From assembly GCA_024707385.1 (NCBI GenBank), contig JANPZW010000004.1:1-64000 (forward strand): a stretch of 64,000 bases of DNA, in the 5' to 3' direction. Below the pieces are notes generated by a model. That model did no database searches. It was not told the DNA's origin and was given only the letters and a program-made list of their open reading frames with translations. Numbering within the stretch: position 1 is the stretch's first letter; every line of letters starts with the position of its first letter. Positions 36,700 to 45,077 of this stretch are shown in pieces. A program made the translations under genes and the position numbers. Source of the stretch: Cellvibrionaceae bacterium (GTDB lineage: Bacteria > Pseudomonadota > Gammaproteobacteria > Pseudomonadales > Cellvibrionaceae).

Positions 36700-38286
36700 A
36701 TGTACGCAATCAGCAAAATACTTAATTTGACGGGGGGAGCGCTTGCCGCGTGTGTTCTCCTGGTCGGATGTGGCGGTGGTAACACCTCATCCGGAGGCAC
36801 TGTAACCAGTTCTTCCAGCAGCTCATCGTCATCGAGCAGCTCCTCAAGCAGCACTTCCTCGTCCAGCAGCTCATCCTCTTCCAGCAGTTCCTCGTCTTCG
36901 AGCAGCTCGTCTTCGAGTTCCTCCAGTTCGGGAAGTATTCCTGCCAACTCTTCTCTGGTGTACGCCGTCAATGCCGGCGGCCCGGCCATTACGATTGGCG
37001 GCGTGGAATATAAAGCGGACCGTTTCTCCACCGGAGGCGCCGCCAGTTCCACGATGGATACCATCAGTGGCACCACCGCGGGCACTTTGTATCAGACCGA
37101 ACGCTACGGCAATTTCAAATATGAAGTGCCGGTCACCAACTCCACCTACAGCGTGCATTTGCGTTTTGTCGAGATGTTCCAAGTGTCCGAAGGCAGTCGC
37201 GCCTTCAGTGTCTCGGTGGAAGGTCGCACGGTGTTCGCGGATAAAGATTTGTTCGCCGAGGTTGGCCACGATCGCGCCTATGATGTGATTGTGCCTTCCG
37301 TCACTGTGACGGATGGCAAATTCACCATCGACCTCAGCGCCACCATCGACAACGCCACCATCAGCGCTTTTGCAATTTATTCCAACGCGGGCGGCAAATT
37401 TGTTGAGCCACCAATCACACCTGGAAAAAATCACAAGTTCTTTGTCGGCAATATCACGACCTCCGGCAATGTGCGTTCTGATTTTATTCAGTACTGGAAT
37501 CAGATCACGCCGGAAAACGAAGGCAAATGGGCATCCGTGGAAGGCACCCGCGATCAATATAACTGGGCGCCGGTGGATCGCATTTACGCCTACGCGCGGC
37601 AGCACAATATTCCGGTGAAAGCGCACACCTTTGTTTGGGGCGCACAATCGCCGACATGGCTGAACAATCTCAATGCTACGGAGACCGCAGCGGAAATCGA
37701 AGAGTGGATTCGCGATTACTGCACGCGTTATCCAGATACCGCCATGATTGACGTGGTGAACGAAGCTGTGCCAGGACATCAGCCAGCAGGTTATGCGCAA
37801 CGCGCCTTCGGCAATAACTGGATCGTGCGGGTTTTCCAACTGGCGCGTCAGTACTGCCCCAACTCCATCCTGATCCTGAACGACTACAATAATATCCGTT
37901 GGCAGCACAATGAATTTATTACGCTCGCCAAATCCGCTATTCCGAGCGGTTATGTGGATGCGATTGGTCTGCAGGCGCATGAATTGAAGGACGTTCCTGC
38001 ATCAACCGTTAAGACGGCGATAGATAATCTGTGGAACCAGCTGCAGGTGCCGATCTATATCTCGGAATACGATATTGGTGACACCAACGATCAGAACCAG
38101 CTGAAGAATTTCCAAGAGCACTTCCCCGTGTTCTACAACCATCCGCACGTCAAGGGCATCACCGTTTGGGGTTATGTAGTCAACAGAACCTGGATCACCG
38201 GTTCCGGACTGATCCAGGAAAACGGCACACCGCGTCCGGCGATGACCTGGTTGATGAACTACATTAAGCAAAATCCGAAGCAGTAA
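36700..38286 (+). CDS. GH10 xylanase lipoprotein with poly-Ser and CBM57/malectin module
   Basis: A 528-residue outer-membrane-type lipoprotein. The signal ends in the lipobox LLVGC (Cys24), then come GGGNTSSGG, a serine tract of more than 40 residues and a malectin-like CBM57 module (YAVNAGGPA, RFSTGGAAS, YQTERYGNFKYEVPV). The C-terminal GH10 domain (from about residue 245) has QITPENEGKW, the acid/base in IDVVNEAVPG and the nucleophile in PIYISEYDIG. The catalytic domain is unusually compact for GH10 (about 280 residues). The ATG at 36,700 is chosen because it gives the lipoprotein signal. It is followed on the same strand by the GH43 gene after about 140 bases. Confidence 0.92.
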   Translation: MYAISKILNLTGGALAACVLLVGCGGGNTSSGGTVTSSSSSSSSSSSSSSSTSSSSSSSSSSSSSSSSSSSSSSSSSGSIPANSSLVYAVNAGGPAITIGGVEYKADRFSTGGAASSTMDTISGTTAGTLYQTERYGNFKYEVPVTNSTYSVHLRFVEMFQVSEGSRAFSVSVEGRTVFADKDLFAEVGHDRAYDVIVPSVTVTDGKFTIDLSATIDNATISAFAIYSNAGGKFVEPPITPGKNHKFFVGNITTSGNVRSDFIQYWNQITPENEGKWASVEGTRDQYNWAPVDRIYAYARQHNIPVKAHTFVWGAQSPTWLNNLNATETAAEIEEWIRDYCTRYPDTAMIDVVNEAVPGHQPAGYAQRAFGNNWIVRVFQLARQYCPNSILILNDYNNIRWQHNEFITLAKSAIPSGYVDAIGLQAHELKDVPASTVKTAIDNLWNQLQVPIYISEYDIGDTNDQNQLKNFQEHFPVFYNHPHVKGITVWGYVVNRTWITGSGLIQENGTPRPAMTWLMNYIKQNPKQ

Positions 38287-38425
38287 TATGAGCCGTAATT
38301 TGTAACTGAAAGACACCGTTGTGGCATTGGCGGAAAGGGAATTCCGCATTTTTCTTCTGATAATAAAAGGCAGCCGATCCGTGATGTTAACGAGGCTTTC
38401 CTGATCTCATCTATCGGGTGTTTTT

Positions 38426-40630
38426 ATGTCAATTCATACCAAAACCAATCGCACTATTTCTGGAACTTTGCTGAGTTTTTTATTTTCCAGCCTTATGTTG
38501 TCCGGCTGCGGCGGTTCCCAAGAGCCAAGCAGTTCATCCTCCTCAAGCAGCTCCAGCAGTTCATCAAGTAGTTCCTCATCGAGTAGCTCCTCATCAAGCA
38601 GCTCATCCTCGGGCACTTCGTCCTCTTCGAGCAGCTCATCCTCATCGAGCAGTTCTTCCAGCGGTATGCCCATCGCGGGACGATTGGTGGTGGCGGTGAA
38701 TGCGGGTGGTGGTGCACTCAAGTTTGACGGAATTGACTTTACAGCCGACAAATTCTCCCGCGGTGGCAGTGCCAATTCCACCACCGATCCGATTGCCGGC
38801 ACCGAACAGGACGCGCTGTTTCAATCCGAGCGCTACGGTATTTACACATATGAAATTCCCGTCTCAGAAGCGAGCTATGACCTGAGATTATTTTTTAATG
38901 AGCTGTTTCACACCACGGCAGGGGCGCGAATTTTCAGTATGTCTGTAGAGGGACAGCCGGTTTTTACCGATCTGGATTTGTTTGCCCAGGCCGGACACGA
39001 CACCGCCTATGAGCGCACTATTAAAGACGTGCGTGTATCCGATGGCAGTTTGACGATCAGCCTGACGGCCAAAACCGATAACGGCACTCTGGCCGGTTTT
39101 GCCATTTATTCTGCAACCGGAGAACTGAAAGAGCCGGAATATCCGGTGGTGCGTGCCACCAATCCTAATATCTGGGCTGATGTGCCGGATATGAGCACCA
39201 TCCGTGTCGGCGACACTTATTACATGAGCAGCACAACCATGCACTTGAATCCCGGTGTGCCCATCATGAAATCGAAAGATTTGAAAAATTGGGAATTGAT
39301 CAATTACGCGCATCAGGCGCTGGACGCGAGCAGCAATGCGCTCAATCTGAATGGCAGCAACGCCTACGGCAAAGGCACCTGGGCGAGCAGCATCAGCCAT
39401 AAAAGCGGCACCTACTATGTCACCTCATTTTCCTACACCACCAACCGCACCTATATCTGGAAGACCAATAATATCGAGAGTGGTACCTGGACTCAGTCGG
39501 TATTGCCCAATCTCTATCACGACAGCTCTTTGATACTGGACGACGACGGCCGCAACTATATTGCCTATGGCGCTGACCAGGTTCGCCTGATCGAATTAAA
39601 TGCGGACGCAACCGCGATTAAATCTGGAGGCATCAATCAGACGATTATTCAAAGTGCGTCGGCAGTGGCGGGGACGAATTTCATCCTGAAAGCCGAAGGC
39701 ACACAAATCCAGAAAATTAACGGCTGGTATTACATTTCCAATATCTGCTGGCCGAGCGGTGGACCGCGCACGCAGATTGTTCATCGCTCGCGCAATATTA
39801 CCGGGCCTTATGAAGGGCGTGTGGTGTTGCGGGAAAACGTCAACGGCGCGGGTGTGGCGCAGGGCTCTTATATCAGCACACCGGATGGCAACTGGTTTCT
39901 CTATGCGTTTCGCGACAGCGGTGCCGTCGGGCGAATTCCCTATCTGGTTCCCATCACTTGGCAGAACGATTGGCCAGTGGCGGGCAGTGTTCCGGCAACC
40001 TTGAATTTCGACGTGGAGGATCGCGGCGTTTCCGGTCTGATTCGCTCGGACGAATTTAATAGTGGCGCCCTCGATAAAGTGTGGCAGTGGAATCACAACC
40101 CGGAGAGCAACGGTTGGTCGCTCAGCGATAGGCCGGGTTATCTGCGTATTAAAAATACCCGTACCGACGCCAATATTCACGCAACCCGCAATACCCTGAC
40201 CCAGCGTATGTTTGGTCCCGCCAGCACCGGTATTGTGAAATTAGATGTGGCCGGTTTGAAGGATGGCGATACCGCCGGTCTCGCCGCGTTTCAGGATCAA
40301 TACGGTTTTGTTGGCGTCAACCGCTCCAGCGGCCGGAATTATGTGGTGATGGTCAACAATAACGGCAAAAACCACACCGAAGTTGCCCGCGTGCCGCTAG
40401 ATCAGAACACGGTTTATTTGCGGGTGCAGGGCAATTTCCGCAATCAGGCGGACACTGCCACCTTTGCTTACAGCCTGGATGGCAATAGCTGGACCGCAAT
40501 CGGTAATACGCTGCGCATGTCCTACGAGTTGACTCATTTTATGGGTTACCGATTTGCGCTCTTTAACTTCGCGCGGCAGTCCTCCGGTGGTTACGCCGAT
40601 TTCGATTACTTTCATGTGATGGGGAATTAG
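38426..40630 (+). CDS. GH43 beta-xylosidase/arabinofuranosidase lipoprotein with poly-Ser and CBM57
   Basis: A 734-residue lipoprotein (lipobox MLSGC) with poly-Ser, a CBM57/malectin module (VAVNAGGGALKF, DKFSRGGSAN, FQSERYGIYTYEIPV) and a GH43 five-bladed propeller. Catalytic residues by family position are: base Asp in NPNIWADVPDMS, pKa modulator Asp in YHDSSLILDDDG and acid Glu in LKAEGTQIQK. The C-terminal beta-sandwich (from about 560, IRSDEFNSGALDKVWQWNHN) is the accessory domain of GH43 beta-xylosidases. It would release xylose or arabinose from xylo-oligosaccharides at the cell surface. It is downstream of the GH10 lipoprotein and has a strong terminator after the stop. Confidence 0.92.
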   Translation: MSIHTKTNRTISGTLLSFLFSSLMLSGCGGSQEPSSSSSSSSSSSSSSSSSSSSSSSSSSSSGTSSSSSSSSSSSSSSSGMPIAGRLVVAVNAGGGALKFDGIDFTADKFSRGGSANSTTDPIAGTEQDALFQSERYGIYTYEIPVSEASYDLRLFFNELFHTTAGARIFSMSVEGQPVFTDLDLFAQAGHDTAYERTIKDVRVSDGSLTISLTAKTDNGTLAGFAIYSATGELKEPEYPVVRATNPNIWADVPDMSTIRVGDTYYMSSTTMHLNPGVPIMKSKDLKNWELINYAHQALDASSNALNLNGSNAYGKGTWASSISHKSGTYYVTSFSYTTNRTYIWKTNNIESGTWTQSVLPNLYHDSSLILDDDGRNYIAYGADQVRLIELNADATAIKSGGINQTIIQSASAVAGTNFILKAEGTQIQKINGWYYISNICWPSGGPRTQIVHRSRNITGPYEGRVVLRENVNGAGVAQGSYISTPDGNWFLYAFRDSGAVGRIPYLVPITWQNDWPVAGSVPATLNFDVEDRGVSGLIRSDEFNSGALDKVWQWNHNPESNGWSLSDRPGYLRIKNTRTDANIHATRNTLTQRMFGPASTGIVKLDVAGLKDGDTAGLAAFQDQYGFVGVNRSSGRNYVVMVNNNGKNHTEVARVPLDQNTVYLRVQGNFRNQADTATFAYSLDGNSWTAIGNTLRMSYELTHFMGYRFALFNFARQSSGGYADFDYFHVMGN

Positions 40631-40729
40631 CGTTCGCGGCGTTTGCGCGCTATCCCTCCAGTCTGCTCAACAAGCAGACCTTATCTCAACGGCGGCGCGA
40701 GTTAACTGATTTGATATTGGCCGTTGGCA

Positions 40730-40761
40730 AAAATCCGGTGCAGAGAATTGCACCGGATTTT
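40730..40761 (+). terminator. Terminator of the GH43 gene
   Basis: A thirteen-base stem AAAATCCGGTGCA/TGCACCGGATTTT with a six-base loop is followed by CCTTTTTA. Confidence 0.85.
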
Positions 40762-41129
40762 CCTTTTTATCCTCCCTTTTAAATTTCCTCTTATCCATCT
40801 GCTATTGCCTATCGACGCTGCACGGGAAATGGCGTTTTCCTATGTCACACCGACCCAAGCCCTGCGCCAGAATCGCTTTGAGTATTCGTCTCTAGCATTG
40901 CCTGCGCACTGAATTGTCCGCGAAGACAGAATGCAATGCAGTGATCGCCAAGCTGATGGTGTTCAGGTGGGTTCGACAATTGACGTTGGGAGGGATGGGG
41001 GAGGCGGTGGGCGTTGTTCAGTCGAAATAAAATCGGAGGGCAAGCCCTCCGATATGGACTAGCCAGCTAAACGCTGGCTATTTCTTGGGTCTGGATTAAA
41101 TCCGCGGGTCTTAATTAAATACGCGGATC
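40762..41129. other. Intergenic region between converging GH43 and esterase genes
   Basis: No gene is seen. The region contains a ten-base stem ATCGGAGGGC/GCCCTCCGAT at 41,032-41,053 (terminator for the minus-strand esterase) and a TAGCCAGC/GCTGGCTA hairpin at about 41,060-41,080. Confidence 0.6.
41032..41053 (-). terminator. Hairpin after the esterase gene
   Basis: The perfect stem ATCGGAGGGC/GCCCTCCGAT with a two-base loop is followed on the minus strand by TTTTATTT. Confidence 0.7.
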
Positions 41130-42683
41130 TTAATTAAAACCTTTGTGCATAGACGTCCAAGGTGATCGGCACAGACGGCAGTTATTGCCGATAAACATGC
41201 CTTTACCGGTAGCGCCTTCATCACCTTTCAGCATCCAGTTCAACCAGCCGACGACGACAATACCGAATTCACCGCCGTTATCCTGGAAGTAGGCATCACC
41301 GTGCCCGATTGGGTAGTTGGCGTGGTAAATCGGCACATTGTTGACTTCGCTGTACTGCTGACGGCCGGGGTTGTAAGCCACGTCGCTCTGGTCGCCGTTG
41401 AAAATCGCCAACGGAGAGTGGAATCGTGGGTAATAGTCAAACCGATCGCCGTAAACCGCGAGGCCGCTGTTCAAGGCCACCGCTGTTTTTACGCGTGGGT
41501 CGACGGCCGCGTAGTGGGCCATACCACCGCCACAGGACCAGCCCATGGTGCCGACATTTTCGACGTCGAGTTTGCCGTAGAACTGGCTGCACTCGCGGCT
41601 GTTTTCCGCAATGGCCCAGTTAATCGCTTTGATCAGCTCGGTGCCTTTGCCGTCGTTGGTACCTGAACCGAAGGGGCCGCCGTTGGCGATAACCAAGTAA
41701 CCGTTGGATGCGATTTGCAGCAGGAAGTCCGCTTGCTCAGTACCGATGTTGGAGCAGGCGCCGTTACCCCAAGCAACGATTGGGATCTTGGTCACTTTGC
41801 TCAGATCCGGACGATAAATCGTGTGGTTGGGCAAGGTCTGGGTGGCGTGCTCGATGGCGTAACCGAAAGCACCGGATGGCGGATTGCGCAGGGCCTGGTT
41901 AGTAATGGCACGGTTGTAGTCGATCGCGGTTGGTCGCTGACGCTGTGCATCGGTACAAACGGGCTCTGGCGGCTCTTCAAATACACCACCGTTATTGGAA
42001 TAAATCGCAAAGCCGCTGATGGTGGCGTTGTCGACGTTGGCTTTAAGATCGATCGTCAATTTCTTATCGGTGACGACAATATTTTTAGCCGTGTAATCAA
42101 AGGCGCCGTCGTGGCCGACCTGGCTGAACAGATCCACGTCATCCATCACCAGCTGTCCTTCTATACTCACGTCGAAAGAACGGGAACCGGCAGCGGTGTG
42201 GTAGAGCTCGGCAAAATGCATCACCACGGTATAAGTGGCATTGCTCACTGGAATGTCGTAGGTGTAAGTGCCGTAACGCTCGGACTGATACAAGGTGTCT
42301 TCGGTGGTGCCGGCAATAGGATCTGTGACGATTTGCGGAGTTCCGCTGGAAGCAAAACGGTCAGCGCGATACTGCACGCCGTTTAAGGTCGCTGCGCTTG
42401 AGCCGCCAGCGTTGATCGCATAAACCAGGACATCGTTATCGGAAATGCCGCCGGAGCTCGAGCTGGAAGAGCTGCTGCTGGAGCTTGAGGAGCTGGATGA
42501 ACTGCTGGAGCTGGAAGAGCTGCTCGAACTGCTGCTGGAGCTGGATGAACTGCTCGAGCTTGAACTGCTGCTTGGCGAGGGGTGCCGCCGCCGCAGCCCG
42601 CGAGAGTGGTGACAATAAAAGCCGTCAACAACGCGCGGTGGCGCAAGGCCAACGGATTGTTTTTTGGGTTTAACGGAGTACAT
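41130..42683 (-). CDS. Alpha/beta-hydrolase (esterase) lipoprotein with poly-Ser and CBM57; N-terminus disturbed by two compensating shifts
   Basis: The frame from 42,683 reads a nonsense N-terminus (VDGFYCHHSRGL). Removing one base at 42,660-42,665 and adding one in the four-G run at 42,579-42,582 restores a proper lipoprotein start (ALRHRALLTAFIVTTLAGC, then GGGTP) joined to poly-Ser. A CBM57/malectin module (YAINAGGSS, YQSERYGTYTYDIPV) and a C-terminal alpha/beta-hydrolase follow. The hydrolase has the nucleophile elbow GWSCGGG and a histidine in YPIGHGDAYF; total length is about 517 residues. It resembles secreted polysaccharide esterases and chlorophyllase/PET-hydrolase-like folds, but the ester it cuts (acetyl, feruloyl or other) cannot be told. 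It is divergent from GH51. Confidence 0.85.
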   Translation of the reverse strand: MYSVKPKKQSVGLAPPRVVDGFYCHHSRGLRRRHPSPSSSSSSSSSSSSSSSSSSSSSSSSSSSSSSSSSSSSSSSSGGISDNDVLVYAINAGGSSAATLNGVQYRADRFASSGTPQIVTDPIAGTTEDTLYQSERYGTYTYDIPVSNATYTVVMHFAELYHTAAGSRSFDVSIEGQLVMDDVDLFSQVGHDGAFDYTAKNIVVTDKKLTIDLKANVDNATISGFAIYSNNGGVFEEPPEPVCTDAQRQRPTAIDYNRAITNQALRNPPSGAFGYAIEHATQTLPNHTIYRPDLSKVTKIPIVAWGNGACSNIGTEQADFLLQIASNGYLVIANGGPFGSGTNDGKGTELIKAINWAIAENSRECSQFYGKLDVENVGTMGWSCGGGMAHYAAVDPRVKTAVALNSGLAVYGDRFDYYPRFHSPLAIFNGDQSDVAYNPGRQQYSEVNNVPIYHANYPIGHGDAYFQDNGGEFGIVVVGWLNWMLKGDEGATGKGMFIGNNCRLCRSPWTSMHKGFN

Positions 42684-42773
42684 ATGCTGGTTGCCTTAGT
42701 ATGTTTTTATGATGAGGAAAGCTACGTCCCCACGGATAGGTACAACGTCACAGTGGGAGCGGCGTTAAACAAT

Positions 42774-42786
42774 ATCATATTATGAT
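42774..42786. promoter_or_regulatory. Palindrome ATCATA-T-TATGAT in divergent promoter region
   Basis: A perfect odd palindrome about 90 bases from the esterase start and 140 from the GH51 start. Candidate operator for both. Confidence 0.4.
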
Positions 42787-42819
42787 TATGTTCTATTGTG
42801 AGACAATTCATATAGCGTT

Positions 42820-42832
42820 ACGCATCATGCGT
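42820..42832. promoter_or_regulatory. Palindrome ACGCAT-C-ATGCGT in divergent promoter region
   Basis: A second perfect odd palindrome about 34 bases after the first, in the same divergent region. The centre-to-centre distance of 46 bases is near a whole number of helix turns. Candidate LacI/GntR-type operator. Confidence 0.4.
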
Positions 42833-42922
42833 GCTATTTGTGTCGTTTTGTCGAATTTGCAACGTTCGGATAAATATCCGCTGCGTTTTTCTCCACATTA
42901 TTTTGATAAAAGGAGGGGTCGC

Positions 42923-45007
42923 ATGACCGATACAACCGCAACACTATCCCGCAGAACTCTTTTAGTTGGCTCTGCCGCACTCGCAGGTAATTGGTCAATC
43001 CCCGCGTTTTCCGATACAACAAAAATTCACGCCACGTTAAATGCTAGTGTCACGCGTCCACCTTTATCTTCTCTGTTATACGGCGGTTTTATCGAGCATA
43101 TCGGCAACCTCATCAATCACAGTTTGTGGAGCGAGGTGCTCGACGATCGCAAATTTTATTACGGCGTGATTGAAGCGCCGGAGGCGAAACCCGATGATCC
43201 GCGCGCGGCTATGCGTTTTATTCAAAAATGGGTTGCGATGGGTTCTATGTCAGCGATCCAAATGGATACGGAAAATCCATATGTGGGGATACATAGCCCA
43301 GTTATTTCGATTAATTCTTCGCAGCAGATGGGTATTGCCCAGTATGGGCTGGCGATTAAATCTTCCGTTCCCTACCAAGGACGTTTGGTGGTTTGGGCTG
43401 ACGCAGGTGTTAAAGTCAATGTGAAATTAATTTGGGGTGATGCGCCGGAGCAGACACTTACACAAAAAATCTCGACGAATAAAAAATGGCGCACCCGGAC
43501 TTTTCAGTTCAATCCCAAAGTCGATACAGAATCCGCCCGGTTGGAAATTGTAGGCACCGGTAAAGGCCGTTTTGGCGTCGGCGCTATCTCCCTCATGCCG
43601 GCGGACAATATCAAAGGTTTTCGCGCCGATACACTCGCGCTTATGAAGGAAATGCAGTGCCCCATTCTGCGTATGCCCGGCGGCAATTTTGTATCCGCCT
43701 ACGATTGGAAGCACACCATCGGCGATCCCGATCGCCGACCGCCGATTTACGATCCAGTGTGGCGCGCGGTGCAGCCCAACGATGTGGGTGTGGATGAACT
43801 GCTGCAATTTTGCGAGTTGATCGACAGCGAGCCTTTCTGGTGTGTGAATACCGGTTTTGGCGAACCGCGCTCCGGCGCCGAGTTGCTGGAATATGTCAAC
43901 GGCGCCGCTGACACCAGCTGGGGCAAAGTGCGCGCGAGCAACGGCCGTAAAAATCCCTATGGTGTGAAATACTGGGCCATCGGTAATGAAATGTACGGCC
44001 ACTGGCAGATGGGTCACATGCCGCGAGACCAGTACACCGTCAAACACAATTTATTTGCCGATGCCATGCGCGCAGTGGATCCGTCGATTTATATTGTCGC
44101 GCCCGGCGGTTTTGTCGACGAAATGACGACCGGCCAAGGTATTTTTGTCGAAGGTCAGCCGGAGGTAAAAGTCGGCTCCGAGCGCGATTGGGCCTACGGT
44201 ATGTTCAGAGACAGTTGGGGCAAATTCGATGCTCTCGGTACCCACGCCTATCCGCCGCAAAACAAACGCTTCGATTTAAAAACCGGAAAATTATTTGATG
44301 TGCAAATGTCACTCAATGAATGGGCGCGGCAGCCCGCCAATCGCGTGCGCACCATGGTGGATGCGTGGGAGGAATATAAAAAACATTTCCCCAAATTGAA
44401 TGAAGGCGCGATCAAAGTATTCTTTGATGAGTGGGCCTACAGTTTTCAAGACAGTTTGAAAAATTCCCTGGCGATTGCGTTGGCATTCCACGAATTTTTC
44501 CGCCACACGGATTTTATTGATATGGCCGGTTTTACCATGGCGACCGGCTGGCTGGATTTCAATCGCACCTCATCCACCATTAGCGCCAGAGGGCGTATTT
44601 TCCAGCTGTATCAACAGCACTTTGGTAATATCCCCATCGCGGTGGATGGCAATTCTCCCACACCCAAACCGCAATACCCGGTGGGCGGTGATCAGCCGAA
44701 AGTCAACGCGGGCAGTGCGACTTATCCTTTGGATGTCTCCGCCGCTTTGACCAGCGATGGCCAAGCGCTTGTGGTGGCGGTGGTGAATGCTACGGAGCAA
44801 GTGCAGTCGCTGGAACTAAATATCAGCGATTTCATTTTCGCCGCGAAAGGCCGCAGCTGGAAATTCACCGGCCTCGGTCCGGATGCCAAAAATGCCGTGG
44901 GCAAATCGCCTGAGGTGCTGACGGTGGAATCCGAATTTGACGCCACCAATAAGGTATTGCAGATCGCTGCGGTGAGCGTGGAATTTTACCGCTTCGAGCG
45001 GATGTAA
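42923..45007 (+). CDS. GH51 alpha-L-arabinofuranosidase, Tat-type signal
   Basis: A 694-residue glycoside hydrolase family 51 enzyme that removes arabinofuranosyl side chains from arabinoxylan or arabinan. A twin-arginine signal (LSRRTLLVGSAALA) is followed by an N-terminal carbohydrate-binding-like beta-sandwich (about 100-240), a TIM barrel and a C-terminal beta domain. Acid/base Glu356 is in WAIGNEMYG and nucleophile Glu503 in FFDEWAYS; MRMPGG-like LRMPGGNFVSAYDWK is the family's start-of-barrel motif. The ATG at 42,923 has a strong AAGGAGG site; the open frame upstream (from 42,782) lacks one. GH95 follows after 70 bases on the same strand. Confidence 0.95.
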   Translation: MTDTTATLSRRTLLVGSAALAGNWSIPAFSDTTKIHATLNASVTRPPLSSLLYGGFIEHIGNLINHSLWSEVLDDRKFYYGVIEAPEAKPDDPRAAMRFIQKWVAMGSMSAIQMDTENPYVGIHSPVISINSSQQMGIAQYGLAIKSSVPYQGRLVVWADAGVKVNVKLIWGDAPEQTLTQKISTNKKWRTRTFQFNPKVDTESARLEIVGTGKGRFGVGAISLMPADNIKGFRADTLALMKEMQCPILRMPGGNFVSAYDWKHTIGDPDRRPPIYDPVWRAVQPNDVGVDELLQFCELIDSEPFWCVNTGFGEPRSGAELLEYVNGAADTSWGKVRASNGRKNPYGVKYWAIGNEMYGHWQMGHMPRDQYTVKHNLFADAMRAVDPSIYIVAPGGFVDEMTTGQGIFVEGQPEVKVGSERDWAYGMFRDSWGKFDALGTHAYPPQNKRFDLKTGKLFDVQMSLNEWARQPANRVRTMVDAWEEYKKHFPKLNEGAIKVFFDEWAYSFQDSLKNSLAIALAFHEFFRHTDFIDMAGFTMATGWLDFNRTSSTISARGRIFQLYQQHFGNIPIAVDGNSPTPKPQYPVGGDQPKVNAGSATYPLDVSAALTSDGQALVVAVVNATEQVQSLELNISDFIFAAKGRSWKFTGLGPDAKNAVGKSPEVLTVESEFDATNKVLQIAAVSVEFYRFERM

Positions 45008-45077
45008 TGCTCTGTCTTGCGCAGTCGATTTTTGCCTTTAAGTTCCCGCCGCTAGTAGCGGCTCAACGGAAACCAAA

